Below, in pieces: positions 45,209 to 58,292 of a stretch of 64,000 nt of DNA. The translations under genes were made by a program, and so were the position numbers. The stretch covers positions 2,356,001-2,420,000 of the forward strand of contig NZ_CP023701.1 in NCBI RefSeq assembly GCF_008704535.1. Reading direction: 5' to 3'. Under the pieces are notes generated by a model that saw only the letters and a list, made by a program, of their open reading frames with translations, had not been told where the DNA came from and made no database searches. How positions within the stretch are numbered: position 1 is the first letter of the stretch; each line of letters begins with the position of its first letter. Origin of the DNA: Streptomyces subrutilus (GTDB taxonomy: Bacteria > Actinomycetota > Actinomycetes > Streptomycetales > Streptomycetaceae).

Positions 45209-45255
45209 CGGTGCCTGCGTGCCGCGCCCCCCAGGGGACGACGCGCGGGCGGCTC

Positions 45256-46767
45256 CTACTCGCCGACGCCGAGGCGCTCCAGGATGAGCTCCTTGACGCG
45301 CGCCGCGTCCGCCTGGCCGCGGGTGGTCTTCATGACCGCTCCGACCAGGGCGCCGACGGCGGCCACCTTGCCGCCGCGGATCTTGTCCGCGATGGCCGCG
45401 TTGCCCGCGATGGCCTCGTCGACGGCCGCGCCGAGCGCGCCCTCGTCCGAGACGACCTTCAGGCCGCGCTTCTCGACGACCTCGTCCGGGGTGCCCTCGC
45501 CGGCGAGGACGCCTTCGAGGACCTGGCGGGCCAGCTTGTCGTTCAGCTCGCCGGCCGCGACCAGCGCCGCGACACGGGCGACCTGCGCCGGGGTGATCGG
45601 CAGTTCGTCGACGACGACGCCCTGCTCGTTGGCGTTGCGGGCGAGCTCGCCCATCCACCACTTGCGCGCGGCGGCCGAGTCGGCGCCCTCCTCGATCGTG
45701 GCGACGATGGAGTCCACCGCGCCCGCGTTGAGGATCGACTGCATGTCGTGCTCGGTGACGCCCCACTCCTCGCGGAGCCGGTTGCGGCGCACGCGCGGCA
45801 TCTCGGGCAGGCCGCCGCGCAGCTCCTCGATCCAGGCGCGGGCCGGGGCGACGGGCACGAGGTCGGGCTCCGGGAAGTACCGGTAGTCCTCGGCGTTGTC
45901 CTTGATGCGGCCGGCCGTGGTCGAGCCGTCCTCCTCGTGGAAGTGCCGGGTCTCCTGCACGATCGTGCCGCCGGAGGTGAGCACCGCCGCGTGGCGCTGG
46001 ATCTCGAAGCGGGCGGCGCGCTCGACGGAGCGCAGCGAGTTGACGTTCTTGGTCTCGCTGCGGGTGCCGAACGCGGACTCGGGGGTCGGGCGCAGCGACA
46101 GGTTCACGTCGCAGCGCATCTGGCCCTTGTCCATGCGGGCCTCGGAGACGCCGAGGGCCTTGATGACCTCGCGCAGCTCGGCCACGTACGCCTTGGCGAC
46201 CTCGGGGGCCCGCTCGCCGGCGCCCTCGATCGGCTTCGTGACGATCTCGATGAGCGGGATGCCGGCGCGGTTGTAGTCCAGCAGGGAGTGGGACGCGCCG
46301 TGGATGCGACCGGTGGCGCCGCCGACGTGCAGCGACTTGCCGGTGTCCTCCTCCATGTGGGCGCGCTCGATCTCCACGCGGAAGATCTCGCCGTCCTCCA
46401 GCTGCACGTCGAGGAAGCCGTTGAAGGCGATCGGCTCGTCGTACTGGGAGGTCTGGAAGTTCTTCGGCATGTCCGGGTAGAAGTAGTTCTTCCGGGCGAA
46501 GCGGCACCACTCGGCGATCTCGCAGTTGAGGGCGAGGCCGATCTTGATGGCGGATTCGATGCCGATCTCGTTGACGACCGGGAGCGCGCCGGGCAGGCCC
46601 AGGCAGACCGGGCAGGTCTGCGAGTTGGGCTCGGCGCCCAGTTCGGTCGAGCAGCCGCAGAACATCTTGGTCCTGGTGCCGAGCTCGACATGGACTTCGA
46701 GGCCCATGACGGGGTCGAACGAGGCGAGAGCGTCCTCGTACGACAGCAGTTCGGTGAAGGTGGTCAC
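45256..46767 (-). CDS. gatB: Asp-tRNA(Asn)/Glu-tRNA(Gln) amidotransferase subunit B
   Basis: This 503-residue kinase-like subunit binds and activates misacylated tRNA for amidation. Family features are [18 protein letters not shown] near residue 20, a zinc-type CxC/CxxC pair (FCGCS and CPVCLG) near 38-55, [11 protein letters not shown] near 135, and [14 protein letters not shown] near 163, plus the helical/Yqey tail near 360-500. Length is typical (about 480-505). It ends the gatC-gatA-small protein-gatB run and starts 16 bases after the small gene. Confidence 0.96.
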   Translation of the reverse strand: MTTFTELLSYEDALASFDPVMGLEVHVELGTRTKMFCGCSTELGAEPNSQTCPVCLGLPGALPVVNEIGIESAIKIGLALNCEIAEWCRFARKNYFYPDMPKNFQTSQYDEPIAFNGFLDVQLEDGEIFRVEIERAHMEEDTGKSLHVGGATGRIHGASHSLLDYNRAGIPLIEIVTKPIEGAGERAPEVAKAYVAELREVIKALGVSEARMDKGQMRCDVNLSLRPTPESAFGTRSETKNVNSLRSVERAARFEIQRHAAVLTSGGTIVQETRHFHEEDGSTTAGRIKDNAEDYRYFPEPDLVPVAPARAWIEELRGGLPEMPRVRRNRLREEWGVTEHDMQSILNAGAVDSIVATIEEGADSAAARKWWMGELARNANEQGVVVDELPITPAQVARVAALVAAGELNDKLARQVLEGVLAGEGTPDEVVEKRGLKVVSDEGALGAAVDEAIAGNAAIADKIRGGKVAAVGALVGAVMKTTRGQADAARVKELILERLGVGE

Positions 46768-46783
46768 GGTGAAACTTTCCCTC

Positions 46784-47025
46784 TCAGCCCAGCAGGACGT
46801 CGTCGTCGCCCAGGCGCTTCAGCTCGCGGTACAGGATCGCGAGGCCGGTGACGATGGCGGCGGCGGACACGGCGGCGTCGACCAGCTTCAGCACGTCGTG
46901 CTCGCTGCGGGCCTTCTTGACCTGCTTGATCACGCTGAGCGCGCCGAAGGCGGTGGTGCCGATCGACAGGTAGGTGCCGGTCTTGGACTTCTTGAAGCCC
47001 TTGGCCTTGGACAGTGCACTGGTGC

Positions 47026-47029
<4 letters not shown>
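46784..47029 (-). CDS. Small membrane protein inserted in the gat operon
   Basis: This 81-residue protein has two hydrophobic stretches (about 20-35 and 48-68) with a basic N terminus, [18 protein letters not shown]. Its GTG at 47029 overlaps the gatA stop as GTGA, so it is translationally coupled to gatA. No known Gat function exists for such a protein; it may be a membrane tether or unrelated passenger. The position between gatA and gatB appears fixed and deserves attention. Confidence 0.75.
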
Positions 47030-48519
<1,490 letters not shown>

Positions 48520-48524
48520 GGTTG

Positions 48525-48821
48525 TTAGTCCTCCCCCAGGATCTGCGGCACCTTGAAACGCTGCTGCTCCTGGGCGGGAGCACCGGAGAGCGCCTGCTCG
48601 GGGGTGAGCGAAGGACGGACCTCGTCCGCGCGCATGACGTTCGTCAGGGGCAGCGGGTGGGAGGTCGGCGGGACGTCTTGGTCGGCGACCTCGGAGACGC
48701 GGGCGACCGCGCCGATGATGTCGTCGAGCTGTCCGGCGAAGTGGTCCAGCTCTTCGGCCTTGAGCTCCAGACGTGCCAGCCGAGCGAGGTGGGCGACCTC
48801 CTCGCGCGTGATGCCAGGCAT
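48525..48821 (-). CDS. gatC: Asp-tRNA(Asn)/Glu-tRNA(Gln) amidotransferase subunit C
   Basis: This 98-residue subunit stabilises the GatA-GatB interface. It starts [20 protein letters not shown] and contains the family stretch [20 protein letters not shown] near residue 30 and [20 protein letters not shown] near 65. The ATG at 48821 has GAGGATC upstream; a far longer upstream frame on this strand is not coding. It is the first gene of the gat operon. Confidence 0.93.
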   Translation of the reverse strand: MPGITREEVAHLARLARLELKAEELDHFAGQLDDIIGAVARVSEVADQDVPPTSHPLPLTNVMRADEVRPSLTPEQALSGAPAQEQQRFKVPQILGED

Positions 48822-48983
48822 GCGGCGATCCTCTGGGGGTGGTGAGCGTGTAGTTTCGGGCCCAATCCTATGGGGCGGGGCCCCGGACCCACGAAACCGG
48901 TTTCCGGCGGGCCGCCGCCGTCGCGCCGCCCGGACCCCTCCGGACCCGCCGCAGGACCGGCCGCGGGCCGGGTGCCGCACGCA

Positions 48984-49053
48984 ACACCGTGCGCAGCCCC
49001 GTACGCCACACCGCACGCGGCCCGTAGGCCACACCGTGCGCAACCCCGTACGC
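48984..49053. repeat. Three tandem imperfect 23-24-base repeats
   Basis: ACACCGTGCGCAGCCCCGTA at 48984 recurs almost exactly at 49031 (one base changed), with a less exact copy (ACACCGCACGCGGCCCGTAG) between them at 49008. The units are spaced 24 and 23 bases. The array lies in the 293-base spacer between gatC and the GGDEF-EAL gene and is probably noncoding. Confidence 0.6.
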
Positions 49054-49114
49054 ACGCGCGCCGCGGCCCCCCGGTCGCGTCCCGGTCGGCGGCGCGGGCC
49101 GAGCGGGCCGGGTC

Positions 49115-51301
49115 TCAGCCCGCGTCGGCCTCGGCGGCGGCCAGTTCCGCCGAGATGTCCGCCGGGCGGCGCCAGCCGCGCTCGCCGCGGGCCAGCAGCC
49201 AGGCGGTGGCCTCCTGCGGCGGCATGGCGGCCGCGACCAGCCAGCCCTGTACGGCGTCGCAGCCCAGGTCGCGCAGGCGCTCCCAGGTCTCGTCGTCCTC
49301 CACACCCTCGGCCACGACGAGCAGGCCGAGCGAGTGCGCCAGGTCGACGGTGCAGCGCACGATCTCCGCGTCCTGCGCGTCGACCGCCAGCCGCCCCACG
49401 AAGGAGCGGTCGATCTTGAGCTCGCTGACCGGCAGCCGCCGCAGGTGGACCAGGGAGGAGTAGCCGGTGCCGAAGTCGTCCAGGGACATCTTCACGCCGT
49501 GGCCCGTGAGCCCGGCCATGGTGTCCGCGGCCCGCTGCGGGTCCTCCAGCAGCACGTGTTCCGTTATCTCCAGCTGCAGACCGCTCGCCGGCACCCCGTG
49601 GCGGGCCAGCCGGGCGGCGACGGCGCCGGCGAAGCCGGGGGTGTGGACGTCGCGGGGCGAGACGTTGACGGCGACGGGCACCTTGAGGCCCTGCGCCCGC
49701 CAGCGGGCCACCTGGGCGAGGGCGGTCTCCAGGACGTACTCGGTCAGGTGCGGCATCAGCCCGGAGGTCTCGGCGATGGCGATGAACTCGTCGGGGGATA
49801 CGCGTCCGCGCTCCGGATGCACCCAGCGGACCAGGGCCTCCAACCCGGCGACCTGCCCGTCGAAGCGGACCTTCGGCTGGTAGTGCAGTTCCACTTCGCC
49901 CGCGTCGAGGGCTCTTCGGAGATCGCCGAGGAGGCCGAGCCGGTCGGGGGTGTTGCTGTCGCGCTTGGACTCGTACACCTCCACGCCCGTGCGGTCCCGC
50001 TTGGCCTGGTACATCGCCACGTCGGCCCGGCGCAGCAGTCCCTCGGCGTCCAGTGCGTGGTCGGGGAAGACGGCGAGGCCCGCGCTGGCCTCCAGGACGA
50101 GGGTGAGGCCGTCGAGGTCCAGCGGGGAGCTGAGCTCGGCCACCAGGTGGCGGGCGATGCGCTGGGCGCTGGTGGTGGAGTCGGCGACGGGCAGCAGGAC
50201 GGCGAACTCGTCGCCGCCGAGCCGTGCGGCCTCGGCGTCCGGGGGCAGGGCCTGGCGCAGCCGGTCGGCGATCTGGAGCAGCAGCCGGTCGCCGGCCAGG
50301 TGGCCGAGGGTGTCGTTGACCGCGCGGAAGCGGTCGAGGTCGATCAGGACGAGCGCGGCCCGGTTGCCGGACCGTTCGGCATCGTCGAGGGCTCTCCAGG
50401 CGCGTTCCAGCAGCCACTGCCGGTTGGGCAGCCCGGTGAGCGGGTCGCGCAGCTGTTCTTCGGCTCGGGCCCGGGCGATCCACAGGGTGGAGTCCAGGGC
50501 GATCAGCGGGACGGCGAACAGCGGCAGCAGGACCGGCTGGGTGACGGCGACGGCGCAGATCAGGGGTGCGATGCCGAGCAGCGCGACGGCCACCAGGGCC
50601 TGGCGCAGGACGGCGGTGCGGGCGACGGTGGGCAGGCCGCCGCCGCGCCGGGGCCCGGCGAGCCACAGCAGGAGCCGGGTGACGAGGAGGTAGGCGAGGG
50701 CGACGAGGACGACCTCGGGGACGGCGGCCAGCCCCCAGCCGGTGGGCTTCCAGGGGGTTTCCACGGAGGGTGTCTCGCCGAACGCGGTGAGGACGAGCGC
50801 GCCCGCGCCGATGCCGAGGATGTCCACGGAGCCGTGCAGCAGCCCCTGCCGCCACCGGTGCCGGCGGGCGGCCCCGACCAGCGAGACCACGGCGAGGGAG
50901 ACGAGCCCGGCGGGCACCCAGCCGTAGAGGACGAGGACGCCGAGGGTGAGGGCGGCGCCGGAGCCGGTACCGCCCCACCAGCGGTCGCGGCCGAGCGCGA
51001 CGAGGTGGCCGACGATGATGCCGGTCAGCAGGGCGAGGGCCCAGCCGACGGCGCCGCCGGGGAAGAGGGCCCGCCCGCCGGCCAGGGCGGAGGCGACGCC
51101 GGCCGCGAGGACGGTGGCGGCCAGGCCGACGATCGTGAGGGGGACGGCGCCGCGGAACGCGGGGAGGCCCGCGCCCTCCGCGGTGTCGCGGGGTCGGGTC
51201 TCGGGTGTCCTGGTGCCCAGGACACCGAACCGGCCCGCCCGCATGGACGGGGGGTCCCCGCCGAATTCGGGTGACGGGTCGGCGCTCTCGGTGGGTTTCA
51301 T
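49115..51301 (-). CDS. rmdB: Membrane GGDEF-EAL protein, probable c-di-GMP phosphodiesterase (RmdB-like)
   Basis: This 728-residue protein has about 7-8 membrane segments (residues 50-275), GGDEF (about 285-445; motif at 362-366) and EAL (about 460-715). The EAL domain is complete: LEAL at 487-490, VNVSPRD, LEITE, DDFGTG, KIDRSF and AEGVED, so it should cleave c-di-GMP. The GGDEF motif is intact but the RxxD inhibitory site is absent, and there is no PAS domain. The ATG at 51301 has GAGAGGGA upstream. Its place between gat genes and ligA matches RmdB of S. coelicolor, a known phosphodiesterase affecting development. Confidence 0.87.
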   Translation of the reverse strand: MKPTESADPSPEFGGDPPSMRAGRFGVLGTRTPETRPRDTAEGAGLPAFRGAVPLTIVGLAATVLAAGVASALAGGRALFPGGAVGWALALLTGIIVGHLVALGRDRWWGGTGSGAALTLGVLVLYGWVPAGLVSLAVVSLVGAARRHRWRQGLLHGSVDILGIGAGALVLTAFGETPSVETPWKPTGWGLAAVPEVVLVALAYLLVTRLLLWLAGPRRGGGLPTVARTAVLRQALVAVALLGIAPLICAVAVTQPVLLPLFAVPLIALDSTLWIARARAEEQLRDPLTGLPNRQWLLERAWRALDDAERSGNRAALVLIDLDRFRAVNDTLGHLAGDRLLLQIADRLRQALPPDAEAARLGGDEFAVLLPVADSTTSAQRIARHLVAELSSPLDLDGLTLVLEASAGLAVFPDHALDAEGLLRRADVAMYQAKRDRTGVEVYESKRDSNTPDRLGLLGDLRRALDAGEVELHYQPKVRFDGQVAGLEALVRWVHPERGRVSPDEFIAIAETSGLMPHLTEYVLETALAQVARWRAQGLKVPVAVNVSPRDVHTPGFAGAVAARLARHGVPASGLQLEITEHVLLEDPQRAADTMAGLTGHGVKMSLDDFGTGYSSLVHLRRLPVSELKIDRSFVGRLAVDAQDAEIVRCTVDLAHSLGLLVVAEGVEDDETWERLRDLGCDAVQGWLVAAAMPPQEATAWLLARGERGWRRPADISAELAAAEADAG

Positions 51302-51696
51302 GCCCGTCCCTCTCACAGCCGGCGATGCCGATGTCACGCGATGGCCCCGATGTCGTGCCCTCACGGCCGTCGATCGCGTACCGCGGCCGTGCACGACAGG
51401 CGCACCCCACAACAGTAGGACGCGGGAGGCTCTCAGGGGCAGCGGTCGGCGGTGGTTGCCCGAATGCGACCCGGCCGTCCTCATCAGTACGGTATCCGCC
51501 GAACGGGTGAGTTTGGACCGGGCCTTCCGGCTTCCCGTCCGATGATCCGACAGGTCACCGCCGTGCGACCAGGCTTGTACCGGCCGTTTACCACCGGTTA
51601 CCACCGGCGTCCGCGCCTGGCGTGCGCCCGCCCGTACGGCCGCACGCCACGCATCCGTTCGCCCCGGTGCTCCACCGGGAGGGGCCCCTCCGGCCG
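51302..51696. other. 395-base region between rmdB and ligA
   Basis: No convincing gene is seen. It should hold the rmdB promoter (reading left) and the ligA terminator. It contains a perfect tandem repeat at 51588-51607 and a self-complementary GGAGGGGCCCCTCC (51678-51691) just past the ligA stop, which could form a cruciform or weak terminator. Confidence 0.5.
51588..51607. repeat. Perfect 10-base tandem repeat
   Basis: TTACCACCGG occurs twice head to tail (51588-51597 and 51598-51607) in the rmdB/ligA spacer. It may be a regulatory direct repeat for rmdB. Confidence 0.5.
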
Positions 51697-53928
<2,232 letters not shown>

Positions 53929-54924
53929 TCACTCAGGGTTGTCGGCGAGCGACCTCGCCGCTCTGGCGCAATGCGCCTGCACGGCCCGCGCGTAGGCGGG
54001 CGAGGCGCCCGCCAGACCGCACGACGGGGTGACCACGACGGACTCGGCCAGAGTCCCCGGGGTCAGCCCCAGCCTGCGCCAAAGCTTCCTGACACCGATG
54101 ACGCTACCGCCCGGGTCCGACAACGGGCCGTCGGTGCCGGGCACCACTCCGGCGAAGAGTCGGGTGCCGCCCTCGACGGCCTCGCCGATGGCGTCGTCCT
54201 CGCGCTCGGTGAGCAAGGAGAAGTCGAACGAAACGCCCGTGGCGCCGGCGCGCCGCAGCAGGCCGAAGGGGACCTCGGGGGCGCAGGAGTGCACGACGAC
54301 CTCACGGCCGCCCACGGAGCCGGCGACGGCGAACAGGTCGCGCAGCGTGCCCTCGACGACCTGCCGGTCGACGGCGCGGTAGGTGCGGTAGCCGCTGGCG
54401 GAGCGGATCCGACCGAGCAGGACGGCGGTCAGGGACGGCTCGTCGAACTGGAGCACGATCTCGGCTCCGGGGATGCGCCTGCGCACGTCGGCCAGGTGCT
54501 CCCGGAGCCCCTCGGCCAGCGATCCGGCCAGGTCCCGGCAGGCGCCGGCGTCCTGGAGCACGGCCTCGCCGCCGCGCGTCTCCAGGGCGGCGGCGAGCGT
54601 CCACGGGCCGACGGCCTGCACCTTGAGCCGTCCGGTGTAGCCCTGGGTGAACTCCTCCAGGGCGTCGAGGTCCTCGCCGAGCCAGGACCGGGCTCGGCGG
54701 GTGTCGCGCCCGGGGCGGTCGCTGACGCGCCAGCCGCTGGGCTCGACATGCGCGTACAGGTCGACCAGCAGTCCCAGCGAGCGGCCGATCATGTCCGCGC
54801 CGGGCCCGCGGGCGGGCAGCTCGGCCAGGTACGGGAACTCCTCGAAGGAGCCGGTGACGGTCTTGGCCGCCTCCCGGGCGTCGCCGCCCGGCAGGGAGCC
54901 GATCCCGGTGGCGCCGGCGGTCAT
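53929..54924 (-). CDS. MetE-type (cobalamin-independent) methionine synthase C-terminal domain protein
   Basis: This is a 331-residue single-domain protein with the UROD/MetE TIM barrel. Candidate zinc ligands are His and Cys in VVVHSCAPEVPFG near residue 215 and Cys in VVTPSCGLAG near 303; QFDEPSLTAVLLG near 165 is also typical. It lacks the N-terminal MetE domain that binds the polyglutamate tail of folate, so it may be a core methyltransferase using another methyl donor. Its ATG overlaps the stop of the SDR gene as ATGA, and it precedes ligA by 30 bases. Confidence 0.82.
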   Translation of the reverse strand: MTAGATGIGSLPGGDAREAAKTVTGSFEEFPYLAELPARGPGADMIGRSLGLLVDLYAHVEPSGWRVSDRPGRDTRRARSWLGEDLDALEEFTQGYTGRLKVQAVGPWTLAAALETRGGEAVLQDAGACRDLAGSLAEGLREHLADVRRRIPGAEIVLQFDEPSLTAVLLGRIRSASGYRTYRAVDRQVVEGTLRDLFAVAGSVGGREVVVHSCAPEVPFGLLRRAGATGVSFDFSLLTEREDDAIGEAVEGGTRLFAGVVPGTDGPLSDPGGSVIGVRKLWRRLGLTPGTLAESVVVTPSCGLAGASPAYARAVQAHCARAARSLADNPE

Positions 54925-55610
54925 CGGCCGGGCCTGACGGACAGGTCGTTGACCTCGGCGTCGCGGGGCAGGTCGACGGCCATCACGATGGTGGTCGCGA
55001 CGGACTCGGGGTCGATCCAGGCCGCGGGGTCGTACTCCTTGCCCTCCTGCGAGTGGACCTTGGCCTGCATGGGGCTGGCGGTGCGGCCCGGGTAGACGGA
55101 GGTGACGCGGACGCCGTTCGGCTTCTCCTCGGCGCGCAGCGAGTCGGCGAGGGCCTTGAGCCCGTGCTTGGAGGCGGCGTACGCACCCCACTCGGCGTGG
55201 GCGGCGAGGCCGGCGCCGGAGTTCACGAAGACGACGGTGGCGCGGGAGGCGCGCAGGGTGGGCAGCAGCAGCCGGGTGACCTCGGCGGGGGCGATCAGGT
55301 TGACGTTGAGCTGCTGGAGCCAGGTCTTGGGCCGCAGGTCGCCGACGGGTCCGAGGTCGACGATCCCGGCGATGTGCAGGAGCGAGTCGATCCGCTCGGG
55401 GACGGCCTGCTTGGAGAAGGCCCAGGACAGCCGCTCGGGGTCGGCGAGGTCGCCGACGAGGGCGGTGGAGCCGGGGTGGCGGTCGACGAGCTGGCGGGCC
55501 CGTCCGGCGTCGCGGGCGAGGAGGACGAGGTCGTCGCCGCGGGCGTGCAGGCGGGCCGCGACGGCGGCGCCGATGCCGGACCCGGCACCGGTGATCAGGT
55601 GAGTAGCCAT
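54921..55610 (-). CDS. Short-chain dehydrogenase/reductase
   Basis: This is a 229-residue classical SDR with the NAD(P) motif TGAGSGIGAAV near residue 8, the NAG-like HIAG near 80, Ser in VFVNSGAGLAAH near 128 and the YxxxK pair in YAASKHGLKALADSL near 142. The ATG at 55610 (MATHLITGAGSGIG) is used; another ATG nine bases upstream cannot be excluded. The substrate is unknown. Its stop overlaps the start of the MetE-like gene, so the two products are probably made in equal amounts. Confidence 0.87.
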   Translation of the reverse strand: MATHLITGAGSGIGAAVAARLHARGDDLVLLARDAGRARQLVDRHPGSTALVGDLADPERLSWAFSKQAVPERIDSLLHIAGIVDLGPVGDLRPKTWLQQLNVNLIAPAEVTRLLLPTLRASRATVVFVNSGAGLAAHAEWGAYAASKHGLKALADSLRAEEKPNGVRVTSVYPGRTASPMQAKVHSQEGKEYDPAAWIDPESVATTIVMAVDLPRDAEVNDLSVRPGR

Positions 55611-55650
55611 GCTCCCCATGCTCGCACCCGCCCCGGCCCCTCGACGCCGC

Positions 55651-55693
55651 GCCCGGCGGTCGGCCCCACCCCCGCGGGGGCCGGCCGCCGGGC
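55651..55693 (-). terminator. Hairpin terminator downstream of the DUF1330 gene
   Basis: GCCCGGCGG (55651-55659) pairs with CCGCCGGGC (55685-55693), and inside it GGCCCC pairs with GGGGCC, giving a two-part stem 30 bases past the DUF1330 stop. Confidence 0.65.
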
Positions 55694-55722
55694 GGCGCGG
55701 CGGCGGCGCGTCCGGCGCCGCG

Positions 55723-56067
55723 TCAGAGGCCCGCGGCCGTGCGCAGGGCGGTGGCCGTGGCCGTGGCGTCGTAGTCGGCCGGGACGCCTTCGGCGAGGAC
55801 GACCTCGCCCGGGACGTGGTCGGCGCGCAGCGGGAGGATCTGCTGGTAGGCGGGCGAGGCGTACCAGGCGCGGGCCCGTTCCAGGTCCGGGAAGCCGATC
55901 ATGACGAGCGTGCCGGGGAAGGGGCCTTCCAGGACCTCGACCTCCTTGCCGTGCACGAGGAAGCGGCCGCCGAAGGGGTCCATGGTCGACTGGATGCGCT
56001 CGATGTACTCCAGGACCTGCTCGTTCAGGGTGCCGGGGCGGAGGTGGGCCAGGGCGTAGGCGGTCAC
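55723..56067 (-). CDS. DUF1330 domain protein (dimeric alpha-beta barrel)
   Basis: This 114-residue protein contains the DUF1330 pattern: YALAHLRPGTLNEQVLEYIE at the start, STMDPFGGRFLVHGKEVEVL near residue 30, FPGTLVMIGFPDLERARAWY near 55 and PAYQQILPLRADHV near 77. The fold is a ferredoxin-like dimer; no reaction is established for the family. The GTG at 56067 has GGGGAG six bases upstream. It stands alone before the AraC-type regulator gene on the same strand with a 95-base gap. Confidence 0.8.
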   Translation of the reverse strand: MTAYALAHLRPGTLNEQVLEYIERIQSTMDPFGGRFLVHGKEVEVLEGPFPGTLVMIGFPDLERARAWYASPAYQQILPLRADHVPGEVVLAEGVPADYDATATATALRTAAGL

Positions 56068-56162
56068 GGTCTTCTCCCCTGTCGGTCGGGCGGCCGCCGG
56101 GCGGGCCGCGCCGTTGCCCCGATCCTGCCGCCGATCGCTCGGCGGGTCGATGACCCGGGAGG

Positions 56163-57224
56163 TCATGCCGGCAGGGCGGCGGCCGGTGCCGGGGCGTGCG
56201 GCCGGAAGGTGCGGCGGTAGGCGATCGGGGAGATTCCGAGGGCCGAGCGCATGTGCTGGCGCAGGGAGTTGGCGGAGCCGAAGCCGGAGCGGTGGGCCAC
56301 GAGGTCGACGGGCAGGTCGCTGGACTCCAGCAGGTGGCGGGCCATCTCCAGGCGTTGCGCGGTGAGCCACTGGACGGGGGTCATGCCGACCTCGTCGCGG
56401 AAGCGCCGGGTGAAGGTGCGCAGGCTCATGCGGGCGTGGGTGGCCAGTTCCGTCAGGGTGACCGGCTCGGCGAGCCGTTCCAGGGCCCAGGCGCGGGTGG
56501 CGGTGGTGGTGGCGACGGTGGGTTCGGGGACCGGGCGGTCGATGAACTGGGCCTGTCCCCCGTCGCGCCACGGCGGTACGACGCACATGCGGGCGGCCCG
56601 GTTGGTGACGGCGGCGCCGTGGTCGCGGCGGATCAGGTGCAGGCACAGGTCGACGCCGGCGGAGACCCCGGCGGAGGTGAGGACGTCGCCGTCGTCGACG
56701 AAGAGGACCTCCTCGTCGACGCGGACGCGCGGGAAGGCCCGGCGGAACTCGGGGGCGAGGTTCCAGTGCGTGGTCGCGGGGCGGCCGTCCAGGAGGCCGG
56801 CGGCGGCGAGGACGTAGGAGCCGGAGCAGATCGAGACCAGACGGGCACCGGGGCGGATGCCGGCGACGGCGGCGGCCACCTCGGGGGGCAGCGGGCCGCC
56901 GAGGGCCAGTTCGGGCATGGCGTGGGTGGGCGGGACGATCACGGTGTCGGCGGCGGCGAGGGCCTCGGGGCCGGCGGCGGGCTGGAGGGTGAAGCCGGAG
57001 TCGCTGAGGACGGGAGCGCCGTCGGCGGTGCAGACGACGACCTCGTACAGGGGCTCGCCGTGCTCGTCCGTGGCCTGGCCGAAGACGCGGGAGGGGATGC
57101 CGAGCTCGAAGGGCGGGAAGCCGGGCAGGGCGAGCACCGCGACCAGGTGCCGGCCGTCCGGTCCGCTCCCCGTGGCGGTCGCGTGCGCTGCGGGGACGGG
57201 GGGTGTCGTGGGCGCCTCACTCAT
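56163..57224 (-). CDS. GlxA-type AraC family regulator (DJ-1/PfpI plus HTH)
   Basis: This 353-residue regulator has an N-terminal DJ-1/PfpI-like domain (about residues 25-200, nucleophile-elbow region LVSICSGSYVLAAAGLLDG near 135) and a C-terminal AraC/XylS DNA-binding domain (about 240-340, ARMSLRTFTRRFRDEVGMTP and VAHRSGFGSANSLRQHMRSA). Such proteins often sense small metabolites; an enzymatic role of the Cys is unproven. It diverges from an oxidoreductase gene, which is its most likely target, and the spacer holds a TGGCCG-type dyad. Confidence 0.87.
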   Translation of the reverse strand: MSEAPTTPPVPAAHATATGSGPDGRHLVAVLALPGFPPFELGIPSRVFGQATDEHGEPLYEVVVCTADGAPVLSDSGFTLQPAAGPEALAAADTVIVPPTHAMPELALGGPLPPEVAAAVAGIRPGARLVSICSGSYVLAAAGLLDGRPATTHWNLAPEFRRAFPRVRVDEEVLFVDDGDVLTSAGVSAGVDLCLHLIRRDHGAAVTNRAARMCVVPPWRDGGQAQFIDRPVPEPTVATTTATRAWALERLAEPVTLTELATHARMSLRTFTRRFRDEVGMTPVQWLTAQRLEMARHLLESSDLPVDLVAHRSGFGSANSLRQHMRSALGISPIAYRRTFRPHAPAPAAALPA

Positions 57225-57244
57225 GGCCAGATCCTGTCACATAG

Positions 57245-57258
57245 TGGCCGGACGGCCA
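57245..57258. promoter_or_regulatory. Dyad between GlxA-type regulator and oxidoreductase
   Basis: TGGCCG-GA-CGGCCA is a perfect 6-bp inverted repeat, 20 bases upstream of the regulator start. A further small hairpin, CCGGGG-AAG-CCCCGG (57300-57314), lies nearer the oxidoreductase gene. Confidence 0.45.
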
Positions 57259-57350
57259 ACACCGTCGTGGTGCGGGATGCCCGAATCTGAGGAGTGTCAC
57301 CGGGGAAGCCCCGGAAAAGTACGGAATCAGTCGGAATGAGGCGGAACAAC

Positions 57351-58274
57351 ATGCGCGCGATCGTCGTGAACGAATGGGGCGGCCCCGAGAACCTGGTCGA
57401 GCGGGAGATCGACCGGCCCGAGCCCGGTCTGGGCGAGGTCCTGGTCCGCGTCCACGCGGCCGGCGTCAACCCGGTCGACTGGAAGACCCGCGCGTCGGGC
57501 GGCCTGATCGCGTGGGGCGAGGTGCCCGTGGTGGGCTGGGACGTCTCGGGCACCGTGGAGGCCGTCGCCCCCGGCGTGACCGCCTTCCGGCCGGGCGACG
57601 AGGTGTACGGCATGCCGCTGTTCCCCCGCCAGGCGGGCGGCTACGCCGAGTACGTGGTCGCCCCGGCCCGGCAGCTGGCGGCGAAGCCCGCCTCGCTGAG
57701 CCACGTCGAGGCGGCGGCCCTGCCGCTGGCCGCGCTGACCGCCTGGCAGGCGCTGGTGGACACCGCGGACGTGCGGCCCGGCGAGCGGGTCCTCGTGCAC
57801 GCGGCGGCGGGCGGCGTGGGGCACCTGGCGGTACAGATCGCCAAGGCGCGCGGGGCGTACGTCATCGGCACGGCCAGCGCCGGCAAGCACGAGCTGTTGC
57901 GCTCCCTGGGCGCGGACGAGGTGATCGACTACCGGTCCGAGGACTTCGCGGAGAAGGTCGCGGACGTGGACGTCGTCCTGGACTCCCTGGGCGGGGAGAC
58001 CGCCGAGCGCTCGCTGAAGGTCCTCCGGCCCGGCGGGCACCTGATCACCCTGCCGGGACCGGACTCGGTCCCGGCCGGTGCGGACGGCGTGCACGCGGTG
58101 TGGCTGCTGGTGGAGCCGGACCTGGCGGGCCTGCGGGAGATCACGTCCCTGGTCGACCGGGGCCTGCTGCGGCCCCTGGTGGACACGGTGCTCCCGCTCT
58201 CCGAGGCCGCCCGCGCCCACGAACTGGGCGAGCAGGGCCGCACCACCGGCAAGATCGTCCTGACGGTGGCCTGA
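57351..58274 (+). CDS. NADP-dependent quinone-oxidoreductase-like MDR enzyme
   Basis: This 307-residue medium-chain dehydrogenase/reductase lacks the structural zinc cysteines. It has a GroES-like N-terminal domain (VLVRVHAAGVNPVDWKTR near residue 35) and a Rossmann domain (VLVHAAAGGVGHLAVQIAKARGA near 145). It should reduce quinones or enones with NADPH. The ATG at 57351 is used, with a GAGGCGGAA upstream; an ATG at 57336 is possible. Probably controlled by the divergent GlxA-type regulator. Confidence 0.87.
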   Translation: MRAIVVNEWGGPENLVEREIDRPEPGLGEVLVRVHAAGVNPVDWKTRASGGLIAWGEVPVVGWDVSGTVEAVAPGVTAFRPGDEVYGMPLFPRQAGGYAEYVVAPARQLAAKPASLSHVEAAALPLAALTAWQALVDTADVRPGERVLVHAAAGGVGHLAVQIAKARGAYVIGTASAGKHELLRSLGADEVIDYRSEDFAEKVADVDVVLDSLGGETAERSLKVLRPGGHLITLPGPDSVPAGADGVHAVWLLVEPDLAGLREITSLVDRGLLRPLVDTVLPLSEAARAHELGEQGRTTGKIVLTVA

Positions 58275-58292
58275 CCGCCGGATTCACCCGGC

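Noticed and set aside
48984..49053. CRISPR-like array
   Set aside because: The repeats are directly adjacent with no unique spacers and only three copies, so this is a tandem repeat, not a CRISPR.
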